From contig NZ_JADBDT010000001.1 of the NCBI RefSeq assembly GCF_014873485.1, positions 1,550,001 to 1,614,000 on the forward strand: 64,000 bases of DNA, given 5' to 3'. Of the stretch, positions 1 to 8,854 are shown one piece after another; the first letter of the stretch is position 1, and each line of letters opens with the position of its first letter. The notes beneath the pieces are model-generated. The model was not told where the DNA came from, made no database searches, and saw only the letters and a list, made by a program, of their open reading frames with translations. The translations under genes and the position numbers were made by a program. The DNA is from Sphingopyxis sp. OAS728. Lineage in GTDB: Bacteria > Pseudomonadota > Alphaproteobacteria > Sphingomonadales > Sphingomonadaceae.

Positions 1-300
1 ATCACCAAGTCGATGGTCGAGCTTGAGCGCCCGATCAAGTCGCTGGGCCTTTTCGAGGTCAAGGTGAAGCTGCACCCCGAGGTCGTCGTGACCGTCGGCG
101 TCAACGTCGCGCGCTCGCCCGACGAAGCCGAAATGCAGAAGCAGGGCATCGACGTCATCGCGGCGATGTTCGAGGAAGAACAGGCCGAAGCCGTTGCTTC
201 GGCGCTGGAACCCGACAGCGAAGACGAATTCGAAGACGCCACGCCGCCTTCGGAACTCGCTGCCGAAGCTCCGGCTGCAGACGAAGCCGAAGAAGCGTAG
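1..300 (+). CDS. rplI: 50S ribosomal protein L9, C-terminal part
   Basis: The frame is open from base 1, so the gene starts outside the window and only the last 99 residues are present. The readable part matches the C-terminal RNA-binding domain of bacterial L9, including a segment about [13 protein letters not shown]9 binds 23S rRNA domain V at the base of the L1 stalk. After the usual fold end there is an acidic, Ala/Glu-rich tail of roughly 45 residues ([11 protein letters not shown] and onward) that short L9 proteins such as that of E. coli lack. A strong hairpin follows 25 bases after the stop, so this is the last gene of its operon, normally rpsF-rpsR-rplI. Confidence 0.93.
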   Translation: MTKSMVELERPIKSLGLFEVKVKLHPEVVVTVGVNVARSPDEAEMQKQGIDVIAAMFEEEQAEAVASALEPDSEDEFEDATPPSELAAEAPAADEAEEA

Positions 301-324
301 GCTTCCTCTGGCCAAAGCCTTTTG

Positions 325-364
325 AAAGGGCCGCGTTTCCGAAAGGGAGCGCGGCCCTTTTCTT
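325..364 (+). terminator. Rho-independent-type terminator after rplI
   Basis: An 11-bp perfect stem (325-335 AAAGGGCCGCG pairing with 350-360) closes a 14-base loop and is followed by TCTT. It ends directly before the first possible ATG (365) of the next reading frame, which argues that translation of that gene starts further downstream. Confidence 0.8.
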
Positions 365-394
365 ATGCGCCACCCTTTCCTATGGCGACAGGTG

Positions 395-1432
395 ATGGCC
401 AACGATCCTTTCCAGCGCCGCTTTGCCGCCGATGCGAGCCTGTTACCGCATATGGCTGACCTCGCGAACGACCGGATTCTGATCGCGCTGCTGGCCGAGG
501 CCGATTATCGCGCGGCAAGCTTCCTCGACCAGCGGCTGCTCACCGACCGGGTCGGGCGCGAATGGATGGCGTGGAACGCCCTGCCCGACCTCGGCCCGGC
601 TGCGCCGCGGCCCGATTTCATCTTTCATATCGGCCATGTCGGATCGACACTGCTATCGCGCCTGCACGCCGAGATCGGCGAGGTGCTGCCGTTACGTGAG
701 CCGATGCTGCTGCGCACGCTGGCGCAGGTCGCCGAACGGATCGACCGGCCGGAATCACTCTGGTCGCCCGAGCTCTACCGGACGCGGCTCGCGCAGCTGC
801 TCGGCTGGCTTGGCCGCGGTTTCGCGCCGGGCCAGCGCGTGATGGTCAAGGCGTCGAGCGTAATCACGGCGATTGCGGACGACCTGACAGGCGCCAACGG
901 CCGCGCGCTGTTCCTGTACGTCCCGCTCCCCCGCTATATCGAGACAATCGTCGCAGGCGAGGCGTCGATGGCCGAGACGCTGGCCCAGGCCCCGGGCCGC
1001 ATCGCGCGGCTCGCGGCCCTGCTTCCCGACTTTCCTTTCGCGCTGTGGCAGCTGCCGCCGGTAACGCGCGTCGCCATGAGCTGGCTTTGCGAAATGGCAA
1101 CGGCGCAACGAATCCTGCCGCGCACCGATCCGCGGTATCTGTGGGTCGATTTCGAGCAGTTTCTGGCCAACCCCGCCGCATCGCTCTCGGCACAGTGCGA
1201 GCATTTCGAACTGACCATCGACCCGGCGCGGATCGACGACGTGCTCGCGGGCCCCATCATGCGCCAATATTCGAAGGCGCCCGAGCACGGCTACAGCCCC
1301 GATCTACGCCGCGAACTGCAGGTACAGGCAGCGGCCGAACACACCCCCGCGATCGCCGAAGCGATTGCATGGGTTGAAGCGCTCGCGGCACGCTATACAA
1401 GCCTCGGCGACCTGCCGATCCGCGGCGCATAG
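395..1432 (+). CDS. Sulfotransferase-like P-loop protein
   Basis: A predicted cytoplasmic protein of 345 residues. Near residues 75-90 it carries FIFHIGHVGSTLLSRL, which resembles the 5'-phosphosulfate-binding loop of PAPS-dependent sulfotransferases. A later VMVKASSVITAI and a C-terminal YLWVDFEQFLANP also fit that family's layout. An in-frame ATG at 365 would add ten residues but overlaps the upstream terminator tail; the ATG at 395 is preceded by ACAGGTG and is preferred. It ends 8 bases before the hydroxylase gene, so the two are probably cotranscribed. The substrate is unknown, and P-loop resemblance does not prove sulfate transfer. Confidence 0.6.
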   Translation: MANDPFQRRFAADASLLPHMADLANDRILIALLAEADYRAASFLDQRLLTDRVGREWMAWNALPDLGPAAPRPDFIFHIGHVGSTLLSRLHAEIGEVLPLREPMLLRTLAQVAERIDRPESLWSPELYRTRLAQLLGWLGRGFAPGQRVMVKASSVITAIADDLTGANGRALFLYVPLPRYIETIVAGEASMAETLAQAPGRIARLAALLPDFPFALWQLPPVTRVAMSWLCEMATAQRILPRTDPRYLWVDFEQFLANPAASLSAQCEHFELTIDPARIDDVLAGPIMRQYSKAPEHGYSPDLRRELQVQAAAEHTPAIAEAIAWVEALAARYTSLGDLPIRGA

Positions 1433-1440
1433 GAATCAGG

Positions 1441-2097
1441 ATGTTCAAGCTCGTCCAGTTGCTCGACGATGGCGCGGTCCGTGCGCTGCGCGAGATCGCC
1501 GCCAGCGGCAAGTTCGTCGATGGCAAGATCAGCAACCCGCATTCGACGGTGAAGAACAACCTCCAGCTTCACGATGCCGGCGCCTATGAACGCTCGTCGA
1601 AGATCTTGCTCGATGCGATGGTGCAGAACCCCGATTTCATGGGTTTTTCTTTCCCGGCGCGCATCGCGCCGCCATTGATGACGCGCTACACGCCGGGCAT
1701 GCATTATGGGCTGCACCCCGATGCCGCCTATATCCCGCTGCCCGACGGCCAGCTTCGCACCGATGTCAGCTGCACCGTGTTCCTGAACGATCCCGCCGAC
1801 TATGACGGCGGCGCGCTGCATGTGCAGCTCGGCAACGCCGATCTTCGCTTCAAGGAGGCGCCGGGGGTTGCCGTCGTCTATCCCTCGCACACGTTGCACG
1901 AGGTCGAACCGGTGACGCGCGGCGAGCGGCTCGTGGCGATCACCTTCATCCAGAGCCTGATCCCCGACGTCGCGCACCGTAATTTGATGTACGAACTCAA
2001 CGAAGTCGCGGCGATCGAGGGCGGCAAGATGGACCCTGCGAATTTCACGCGGCTCCAGGCGGTCCAGTACCAGCTTTTGCGGATGTGGCGGCGCTAA
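1441..2097 (+). CDS. PKHD-type Fe(II)/2-oxoglutarate-dependent hydroxylase (PiuC-like)
   Basis: A 218-residue dioxygenase. The iron ligands are visible as HxD at H92/D94 (MHYGLHPDAAYI) and a distal H153 (SHTLHEV), with R163 in GERLVAITF placed to bind 2-oxoglutarate. Length and the RTDVSCTVFLNDPADYDGGAL segment match the PKHD/PiuC group, which is often encoded beside TonB-dependent receptors. Here a receptor gene lies about 1 kb downstream on the same strand, beyond folE. AGGAATCAGG precedes the ATG. It is probably cotranscribed with the sulfotransferase-like gene. The natural substrate is unknown. Confidence 0.85.
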   Translation: MFKLVQLLDDGAVRALREIAASGKFVDGKISNPHSTVKNNLQLHDAGAYERSSKILLDAMVQNPDFMGFSFPARIAPPLMTRYTPGMHYGLHPDAAYIPLPDGQLRTDVSCTVFLNDPADYDGGALHVQLGNADLRFKEAPGVAVVYPSHTLHEVEPVTRGERLVAITFIQSLIPDVAHRNLMYELNEVAAIEGGKMDPANFTRLQAVQYQLLRMWRR

Positions 2098-2110
2098 GCG
2101 CGGCCCATCC

Positions 2111-2713
2111 TCAATAACCCATCAGCGCGAGCACTTCCTTGCGGCTGCGCTCGTCGTCGAGGAAGCAGCCGAGCAGGCGGCTGGTCACCATGCCGACGCC
2201 GGGGGTGCGCACGCCGCGGCCTGTCATGCAGCCATGCTGCGCGTCGATGACCACTGCGACGCCATGCGGGTGGAGATTGTCCCAGATGCAGCGCGCGACC
2301 TCGGCGGTCAGCCGCTCCTGCACCTGCAACCGCCGCGCAAAGCCGTTGAGGACACGCGCAAGCTTGGAGATACCGACGACGCGGTCACGCGGCAGGTAAG
2401 CGATCGATGCCTTACCGGTGATCGGCGCCATATGATGTTCGCAGTGCGACTGGAACGGGATATCGCGGAGCAGGACGATCTCGTCATAGCCGCCGACCTC
2501 CTGGAAGGTGCGCGACAGATGCAGCGCCGGATCCTCATTATAACCCTGGCAATATTCCTTCCACGCACGCGCGACGCGGCGCGGTGTATCGAGCAGCCCT
2601 TCGCGTGCCGGATCGTCGCCCGCCCACTCGATCAGCGTCCGCACGGCGTCGGCGACATGGTCCGGGACGACCACCTTGCCGTCGGGTCCCAATTCGGTCT
2701 TGCTGTCGCTCAT
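2111..2713 (-). CDS. folE: GTP cyclohydrolase I
   Basis: Converts GTP to 7,8-dihydroneopterin triphosphate, the first step of tetrahydrofolate (and pterin) synthesis. The 200-residue protein has the zinc and catalytic region SHCEHHMAPITGKASIAY (residues 89-106, with C91 and H94) and a second zinc cysteine in DAQHGCMTGRG (C162), so it is the classical zinc form. The frame is open further upstream, but the ATG at 2713 (MSDSKTELGPDGK) follows AAAGCGGGGCG and gives the usual family length. The gene is transcribed away from the receptor at 3149 and stands alone. Confidence 0.96.
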   Translation of the reverse strand: MSDSKTELGPDGKVVVPDHVADAVRTLIEWAGDDPAREGLLDTPRRVARAWKEYCQGYNEDPALHLSRTFQEVGGYDEIVLLRDIPFQSHCEHHMAPITGKASIAYLPRDRVVGISKLARVLNGFARRLQVQERLTAEVARCIWDNLHPHGVAVVIDAQHGCMTGRGVRTPGVGMVTSRLLGCFLDDERSRKEVLALMGY

Positions 2714-2888
2714 CGCCCCGCTTTCACTGTTGCCATCTTGTCGCACATTTCGCCTTCCCAGAGCCGATAAGCAAGGCCCGGACAAGAAGAATTTATGCCA
2801 GCTGCGCAAGTTTACGTTGCGGAATCTTAGCTTTTTATCATTTCAAAGAGGCGCGGTTTCGCGTCCTTTTTCGGGTCAAACAAGTCAC
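2714..2888. other. Intergenic region between folE and the receptor promoter
   Basis: The gap between folE and the TBDR at 3149 is 435 bases. This folE-proximal part must hold the folE promoter, but no convincing -35/-10 pair was found on the minus strand. It contains AGTTTACGTTGCGG at 2808-2821, nearly identical to a motif at 9010-9023. No gene is supported. Confidence 0.4.
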
Positions 2889-2904
2889 TTGACGCTTTCG
2901 TCAA
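2889..2904. promoter_or_regulatory. Perfect inverted repeat, possible operator of the TBDR gene
   Basis: TTGACG-CTTT-CGTCAA is a perfect inverted repeat of 6-bp arms. It lies just upstream of the extended -10 candidate at 2921 and overlaps the expected -35 zone, so a repressor or activator bound there could control the receptor. No known operator was recognised. Confidence 0.4.
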
Positions 2905-2920
2905 CTCGGCGCACCTTCCT

Positions 2921-2929
2921 TGCTATACA
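2921..2929 (+). promoter_or_regulatory. Extended -10 promoter candidate for the TBDR gene
   Basis: TGC-TATACA fits an extended -10 element (TGnTATAAT). No good -35 lies 17 bases upstream, as is usual for extended -10 promoters. Transcription would start near 2936, giving a leader of about 210 bases. Confidence 0.4.
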
Positions 2930-2935
2930 GAACTC

Positions 2936-3148
2936 GCTCAAGCGGGTCGTATTCCGGAGAGGCTGGCGTTTTCCCCGACGCCAGCGGGAGAGGACGATGA
3001 CCAGCACAGCTGGCAGGTGGGATACTCAAGGGCACATGGCCATATCGGCCCGGTGCCCTTTGCCATGTCTGGTCGTTTCCCCTCCCCTTACCACAATTTG
3101 ACGTTGGGCGGCCCCGCATCGCGCGGGATCGAAAAAGGGAGGCTATAG
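2936..3148 (+). promoter_or_regulatory. Structured 5' leader of the TBDR gene
   Basis: The untranslated stretch holds several perfect stems: 2962-2968 with 2979-2985 (GCTGGCG/CGCCAGC), 3001-3005 with 3009-3013, 3030-3035 with 3053-3058 (GGGCAC/GTGCCC), and 3113-3117 with 3123-3127. It ends in a strong ribosome-binding site, AGGGAGG at 3136-3142. I could not match it to the cobalamin, TPP, glycine or other riboswitch cores I know. Confidence 0.4.
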
Positions 3149-6100
3149 ATGAAGTTCAAGGCACTGATCGGAACCTCGATCCTTGCGATGACGGTGGCGA
3201 CGCCGGCATTTGCGCAGGACGCGGCGGATGAAGTGGAACGCGATGCTTTCGGTGGCGAAATCGTCGTCACGGCGCAGCGCCAGTCGGAACGCCTGCAGGA
3301 CGTGCCGATCGCCGTCAGCGCCTTCTCGACCGAGGCGCTCGAAGCACAGCAGATCAAGACGCCGTCGGATCTTCAGCTGACCCTGCCCAACGTGACCTTC
3401 ACCAAGACCAACTTCACCGGCGCCAGCTTCACGATCCGCGGCATCGGCGACCTTTGCGTCGGCACGACCTGCGACAGCGCGACCGCGATCCACCTGAACG
3501 GCGACCCGCTGTTTTCGACCCGCCTGTTCGAAACCGAATTCTTTGACCTTGAGCGCGTCGAAGTGCTGCGCGGACCGCAGGGCACGCTGTTCGGGCGCAA
3601 CGCGACCTCCGGCGTGGTCAACGTGATCACCGCGAAGCCGAAGCTCGGGACGTTCGAAGCAGCCGCCGAAGCCGAATATGGAAATTATGATTCCATGAAG
3701 GGCAAGGCGATGGTCAACATCCCGCTCGGCGATACGATGGGTATTCGCGTCGCGGGCATCTACCTCAACCGCGACGGCTATACGAAGAATACCTTCCTCG
3801 ACACGCGCATCGACGACCGTGACCTTTATTCGGTCCGCGGTTCGTTCCGCTGGGAGCCCTCGCCCGACACGACGATCGACCTGCTCGCCTCCTATTTCCG
3901 CGAGAAGGACCAGCGCACGCGTATCCAGAAACAGCTTTGCCAGCGCGACCCGACCGGCATCCTCGGCTGTTTGAACAGCCGCCTCGACAATTCGCCCTTC
4001 AACGGCAATGCGACCTTCACCGCGGCGCTGACCTCACGCGAATTCCTTGCGATCCGCGGCATCCCCCAGGCCTTTGCGCTCGGTAGCCTCTATGGCCCCG
4101 ACGTCTATGCGAACACGACGATCCCGTCGGACCCGCGGACGGTGAACACGGCCTATACGCCGAGCTATTTCACCAGCGAACTGACGCTGCAGGGACAGAT
4201 CGAGCATAATTTCGGGCCGGTGTCGCTGCAGGTGTCGGGCCAGTATCAGAAGGTCAAGCTCGACGCATCGCAGGACTATAACAGCAACGTCGGCAACCGC
4301 GCGCTGTATGCGGGTGGGCTTGCAACGTTGCAGGCCGCTGCGAACGGAGCGCTCGGCGCCGCATTCACGCCCTATTTCGCGCCGGTCGCCGCAGCGATCA
4401 TCCCGAACGGCCCGAACGGCCAGCTCTGTACATCGCTGGCCGAGGAAAGCGGCTATGGCAGCTTTGGCGGCAACAAGATCTGTAGCGATCAGTCGCTGCA
4501 GTTCGACCGGTCGAACCAGTATAACAGCAGCTGGTCGGTTGAAAGCATCCTGTCGAGCGACCTCGACGGGCCGTTCAACTTCCTCGTCGGTGGCATCTAT
4601 GCCGATTACCACCTGACCGAGAACAGCTATTATGTGAACGCCTTCCCGATCGATTATCTGACCGGGGTGCTGGGCGCATTCACCGCGGCGACGAATGCGA
4701 CCGGCCCGCTGCCGCCGTCGTTCCTCGCTACGCCCTTCTTCCGCAACAACACCGACGACCTGAAGATCAAATCCTACGGCCTGTTCGGTGAAGCCTATTT
4801 CGAAGTCAGCGACCGGCTGAAGCTGACCGCAGGCCTGCGCTACAACAACGACAAGAAGAGCGTGACCGCCCGGTCGACGCTGGCCAGCTTCCTCGCGCCA
4901 CACGCGGGGACGACCGACACCGTCTTCGGCTCGCCCTTCGTCGGGTCGTTCGACGCGGATCCCGGTACGCCGGGCAACCAGATCATCCAGGCGCGTCAGG
5001 TGAAATTCAACAAGCTCACCGGCCGCTTCGTGATCGATTTCAAGGTTACCGACGACAATCTGCTCTACGCATCCTACTCGCGCGGCTATAAATCGGGCGG
5101 CATCAACCCGCCGCTGCAGCCGATCTTCGAGGTCCCCGAATCGTTCAAGCCCGAGCAGGTCGATGCATTCGAAATCGGGTCGAAGAACACCTTTGGCGGG
5201 GGCGCGCTCCAGCTGAACCTGACGGCCTTCTACTACAAGTATAAGGACCTGCAGCTCAGCAAGATCGTTGCACGTACCGCGGTCAACGACAATGTCAGCG
5301 CCGACATCTATGGCTTCGAGGCCGAAGCCATCGTCCGGCCGGACCCCGATGTCGTCGTCAACCTTGGCTTCAGCTATCTGCATAGCAAGGTGTCGGACGA
5401 CAAGTTCACGAGCAACCCGCGCGACTTTGGCGGCGGCCGCAGCGACGCGGTGATCGTTAAGGACATCACCAACGCCGCAAACTGCGCCGTGGCCTCGCGG
5501 ACCGGCAATGTCGCAGGCATCAATGCGTTCGTGAATCAGGTGAACAACCTGATCAACACCAATCCGGACATCAATCCCGACCCGGCGGTTGTAACGCGCG
5601 TCATCCCGGGCGTTCAGCCCGGCGCGAACCTGCAGGGGACGACGGCTTTCCCGTCGGATGGCGGCATCGCCTCGACGGGCGCATTCGGGATCTGCGACGT
5701 GCTCAGCGCCGCGGCCGCTGGTGCCTTCTCGCCGCTCGGGCTCAACCCGACGACCTTTGGCGGGGTCGAATATTTCTCCGCCGGTGTTCCGGTCAACATC
5801 AAGGGCAACCAGTTGCCGCAAGCGCCGAACTACAAGTTCAGCGCGGGCATCCAGTACACGGCGCGTATGGGCGATATGTCGCTCGTTCCGCGCGTCGACC
5901 TTGCCTATACCGGTGAAAGCTATGGCAGCATCTTCAACGGCAATGTGAACCGCATCAAGGGCTATGCCCAGGTCAATGCCCAGCTGCAGCTCAACGGCCG
6001 TGACGACAAATGGTATGTGAAGGGGTTCATCCAGAACGTCTTCGACGCCAACAGCGTCACGGGCCTCTACATCACCGACCAGTCGTCGGGTAACTATACC

Positions 6101-6157
6101 AACATCTTCACCCTCGAACCGCGCCGCTATGGCATCGCGGCCGGCGTGAAGTTCTAA
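3149..6157 (+). CDS. TonB-dependent outer-membrane receptor
   Basis: A 1002-residue outer-membrane transporter that imports an unknown ligand using TonB energy. Residues 1-22 are a signal peptide ending AFA before QDAADE. The TonB box EIVVTAQR lies at about 37-44, followed by a plug domain (LQDVPIAVSAFS, then RVEVLRGPQGTLFGRNATSGVVNVIT) and a long beta-barrel ending in aromatic KF, as expected for BAM recognition. The plug carries the pair LCVGTTC, perhaps a disulfide. The barrel is long, with big loops around residues 760-890. It has its own promoter region and terminator and faces a second receptor tail to tail. The ligand cannot be told from sequence. Confidence 0.93.
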   Translation: MKFKALIGTSILAMTVATPAFAQDAADEVERDAFGGEIVVTAQRQSERLQDVPIAVSAFSTEALEAQQIKTPSDLQLTLPNVTFTKTNFTGASFTIRGIGDLCVGTTCDSATAIHLNGDPLFSTRLFETEFFDLERVEVLRGPQGTLFGRNATSGVVNVITAKPKLGTFEAAAEAEYGNYDSMKGKAMVNIPLGDTMGIRVAGIYLNRDGYTKNTFLDTRIDDRDLYSVRGSFRWEPSPDTTIDLLASYFREKDQRTRIQKQLCQRDPTGILGCLNSRLDNSPFNGNATFTAALTSREFLAIRGIPQAFALGSLYGPDVYANTTIPSDPRTVNTAYTPSYFTSELTLQGQIEHNFGPVSLQVSGQYQKVKLDASQDYNSNVGNRALYAGGLATLQAAANGALGAAFTPYFAPVAAAIIPNGPNGQLCTSLAEESGYGSFGGNKICSDQSLQFDRSNQYNSSWSVESILSSDLDGPFNFLVGGIYADYHLTENSYYVNAFPIDYLTGVLGAFTAATNATGPLPPSFLATPFFRNNTDDLKIKSYGLFGEAYFEVSDRLKLTAGLRYNNDKKSVTARSTLASFLAPHAGTTDTVFGSPFVGSFDADPGTPGNQIIQARQVKFNKLTGRFVIDFKVTDDNLLYASYSRGYKSGGINPPLQPIFEVPESFKPEQVDAFEIGSKNTFGGGALQLNLTAFYYKYKDLQLSKIVARTAVNDNVSADIYGFEAEAIVRPDPDVVVNLGFSYLHSKVSDDKFTSNPRDFGGGRSDAVIVKDITNAANCAVASRTGNVAGINAFVNQVNNLINTNPDINPDPAVVTRVIPGVQPGANLQGTTAFPSDGGIASTGAFGICDVLSAAAAGAFSPLGLNPTTFGGVEYFSAGVPVNIKGNQLPQAPNYKFSAGIQYTARMGDMSLVPRVDLAYTGESYGSIFNGNVNRIKGYAQVNAQLQLNGRDDKWYVKGFIQNVFDANSVTGLYITDQSSGNYTNIFTLEPRRYGIAAGVKF

Positions 6158-6182
6158 GTCACCCGGCGGCAACGCCAGCAAA

Positions 6183-6221
6183 AAACCCCGGCCTCTCCAT
6201 CGAGAGGCCGGGGTTTCTTTT
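6183..6221. terminator. Bidirectional terminator between two convergent receptor genes
   Basis: A 15-bp perfect stem (6183-6197 with 6202-6216) with loop CATC has an A run on its left and TTTCTTTTT on its right, so it can stop transcription from both sides. It lies 25 bases after the first receptor and about 60 bases from the end of the second. Confidence 0.93.
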
Positions 6222-6280
6222 TGCCTTCTGTCCAGGCCCCCGCGCTTAAGAGACGCCAGAGGCTCCGGTCAGCGCACCGA

Positions 6281-8854
6281 TCAGAACTTGGCGCGCAGCT
6301 TCACGCCATAGAGCCGCGGCGGCGCCGGATAGACCGCGAAGCTCGCGCTCTGTTCCGGGATCGGGAACGAGGTGATGTTGTAATATTTGTTGAACAGGTT
6401 CTCGACGTAGAATTCGACCGCGTAATTCTGGTCGGGACCGAAGTTGAGCCCCGCCCGTGCGTTGACGATCGAATAGCCATCGTTGGTCGTGAACGGCACC
6501 GCGACCGGATCGTTGATCGTGTTCGCGTCGCTGTTCATGCGCCAGTCGACATGCACCAGGCCGCCGACATTGCTGCTGATCTGCGGGGTCCAGGTGACCG
6601 CACCCGTGACCACATGCTTCGGCGAATTGGTCAGCGGCATGCCATTGTCCACGCCGGCCACCGGATCCTTCACTTCGGTATCGACATAGGAATAGCCGAG
6701 CGTGAAGTTGAGGTTCGGGGCCGGGCGAATGACCGATTCAAGCTCGACGCCCTGCGCAACGACCTTGTCGAAATTCTGGACGACGAAGTTGTTCCCTTCG
6801 AAGGCCAGGTTCTGATAGCCCTTGAGCTCGGTGTAGAAGAGGTTCGCGTTGAACTGGAACGCCGAGCTGAAATCGGTTTTCACGCCGACTTCGTAGGAAT
6901 CGACGTCCTCGTTGCCGAATTCGAGGTCCGAAGCCTGCGCGCCGTTGCCGCCGAGGAAGGCGGTGTCGAACGAACCGCGGTCGAGGTTGTAACCGCCCGA
7001 CTTGTAGCCACGGTCATAACCGCCATAGACCATCACGCGATCGTCGAGCTTGATCGACAGCTTGGCGGTGCCGGTCAGCTTGCTCTCGCTGCGCTTGTCG
7101 CGATAAATCCCGTTGAATTCGGGGTTCACCACGGGGTTGCAGACGAGGTTGAAGATCGCATTGCCAAGGCCCGACGGCAGGCCCTGCAGCGCCTGACGAT
7201 AGAGGGCATAGCGGGGACCCTGCAGCGTCGAGCAGCCCGGCAGGTTCGACTGCAGGTTGGCGTTCAGCTTCTTCGTTTCATGATTGTAGCGCAGACCGAG
7301 GGTCAGCGAGACATTGTCGTTGAAGTCGATGATGTTGTGCGTGAACAGCGCAAAGGCTTCGGTGTTGACGCGATACGCGTCGCCGATCTGGCCCTGTCCG
7401 GCCTGCGGCGCGGGCAGCGGCGTCAGGAAGGTGTCGAGCACGCCGGCTTGTGCGGCGGCGGCCGCAAGCTGCGGGTTCGACGCAAGCAGCACCTGACCGA
7501 CCAGCGGCGAATTCGGGATCGACTGGAAAATCTGGAAACCCGTCGGTCCGGGCACCGCGGAATCGGTCAGCGCGTTGATGAAGGCGTCGACATATTGCGC
7601 GCCCTGCGTGCCGAAACGCGTGCGTTCGGTATATTTCAGCTTTTCGTTGAGGTAGAAGCCACCGATCAGCCAGTCGACATGATCGTCGAAGGCCGTACCC
7701 TTGAGCCGGACTTCCTGCGTGAAATCGCGCATGTTGATCGGCATATTTTCGCGATAGGCGCGGTCGATGCCCGAGAAATCGACATCCATGCCGCGGATCG
7801 CCTTCCAGTCGCGATATGCGGTGATCGAGGTCAGCTCGACGCCGCCGAGATCCCAGTCGAGCTGGCCCGACACGCCCCATTCGCGCATCTTTTCGGTAAG
7901 GTCGCGGTTCGGCGAATAAGCGACTTCGCGATCCTTGGGGTTAAACGGCGTCACGATGCCGGTCAGGCCATTGGCAGCCGCCAGCCCTTGAATGACCGCG
8001 CTCGCGGCAAAGGCCGGCGTGCCCGGCTGCGCAAAGCCCGAGTTGGTGTTGAGCGCGCCGCAGCACTGCTCGTCGGTCTTGGCATAATCGGCGATCAGGC
8101 GGAACGAAACATCGTCCTTTTCGAACAAGGCCTGACCGCGCACCGACCAGCGGTCGAGGTTGTTGAAGGCGCGATCGCTGTTCACATCTTTGATATAGCC
8201 GTCACGCTTGTGATAGCCGCCGTCGAGCCGCAGCGCGAAGGTTTCGGATACCGGGCCGGTGACGCCGGCCTTCAGCTCGATCTCGTCGAGATTGCCATAG
8301 CTCGCCTCGGCATAGCCGCCGAAGTTAAAGCTCGGCTTCTGCGTGACGATGTTGAGCGCCCCTGCCGACGTGTTGCGGCCGAACAGCGTGCCCTGCGGCC
8401 CGCGCAACACTTCGACGCGATCGATCGGCGGCAGGTCGGCGAGGGCGAGACCGGCACGAGCGCGGAAAACGCCGTCGACGAAGACGCCGACCGACGGTTC
8501 GAAGCCGGGGTTGTCGCCCGCCGTACCGATACCGCGGATGCGAAGCACCACGCCACTCGCCGACGACTGGCCGGTCGTGGCCTGGAAGCTCGGTGCGATC
8601 TGGCGAAGGCCACGAATATCGCTGATACCCGAATTTTCGAGCTGCTCGCCGCCAACCACATTGACCGCGATCGGAATATCCTGCGAACGCTGCGCGCGGC
8701 CCGTCGCGGTGACGATGATGTCGTTGCCATAATCGGTGTCGTCGGTCGCGGTCGCCGCATCATCGGCGGGGGCAGCGTCCTGGGCGAAGGCCATAGCGGG
8801 GGTGGTGGCAGCACACAGCATGGTGGCGCCCAACAAAATGTTGCGCAAAGTCAT
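6281..8854 (-). CDS. TonB-dependent outer-membrane receptor
   Basis: An 857-residue TonB-dependent receptor. The ATG at 8854 follows GGAGAGAGAG at good spacing and opens a signal peptide (MTLRNILLGATMLCAATTP, ending AFA-Q near residue 24); the frame extends 130 codons further upstream without family character. The TonB box is DIIVTATG (about 45-52), the plug contains RVEVLRGPQGTLFGRNTSAGALNIVT, and the protein ends with aromatic KF. It resembles the receptor at 3149 only at family level; plug and barrel sequences differ clearly, so it is not a recent duplicate. The ligand is unknown. Confidence 0.93.
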   Translation of the reverse strand: MTLRNILLGATMLCAATTPAMAFAQDAAPADDAATATDDTDYGNDIIVTATGRAQRSQDIPIAVNVVGGEQLENSGISDIRGLRQIAPSFQATTGQSSASGVVLRIRGIGTAGDNPGFEPSVGVFVDGVFRARAGLALADLPPIDRVEVLRGPQGTLFGRNTSAGALNIVTQKPSFNFGGYAEASYGNLDEIELKAGVTGPVSETFALRLDGGYHKRDGYIKDVNSDRAFNNLDRWSVRGQALFEKDDVSFRLIADYAKTDEQCCGALNTNSGFAQPGTPAFAASAVIQGLAAANGLTGIVTPFNPKDREVAYSPNRDLTEKMREWGVSGQLDWDLGGVELTSITAYRDWKAIRGMDVDFSGIDRAYRENMPINMRDFTQEVRLKGTAFDDHVDWLIGGFYLNEKLKYTERTRFGTQGAQYVDAFINALTDSAVPGPTGFQIFQSIPNSPLVGQVLLASNPQLAAAAAQAGVLDTFLTPLPAPQAGQGQIGDAYRVNTEAFALFTHNIIDFNDNVSLTLGLRYNHETKKLNANLQSNLPGCSTLQGPRYALYRQALQGLPSGLGNAIFNLVCNPVVNPEFNGIYRDKRSESKLTGTAKLSIKLDDRVMVYGGYDRGYKSGGYNLDRGSFDTAFLGGNGAQASDLEFGNEDVDSYEVGVKTDFSSAFQFNANLFYTELKGYQNLAFEGNNFVVQNFDKVVAQGVELESVIRPAPNLNFTLGYSYVDTEVKDPVAGVDNGMPLTNSPKHVVTGAVTWTPQISSNVGGLVHVDWRMNSDANTINDPVAVPFTTNDGYSIVNARAGLNFGPDQNYAVEFYVENLFNKYYNITSFPIPEQSASFAVYPAPPRLYGVKLRAKF

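Noticed and set aside
2936..3148. Cobalamin, TPP or glycine riboswitch before the receptor
   Set aside because: None of the conserved core sequences I know is present; only generic stems are supported.
4034..6181. Long open frame on the minus strand opposite the first receptor (715 codons)
   Set aside because: It mirrors the receptor codons of a GC-rich gene, shows no domain or signal peptide, and the receptor has full family structure.
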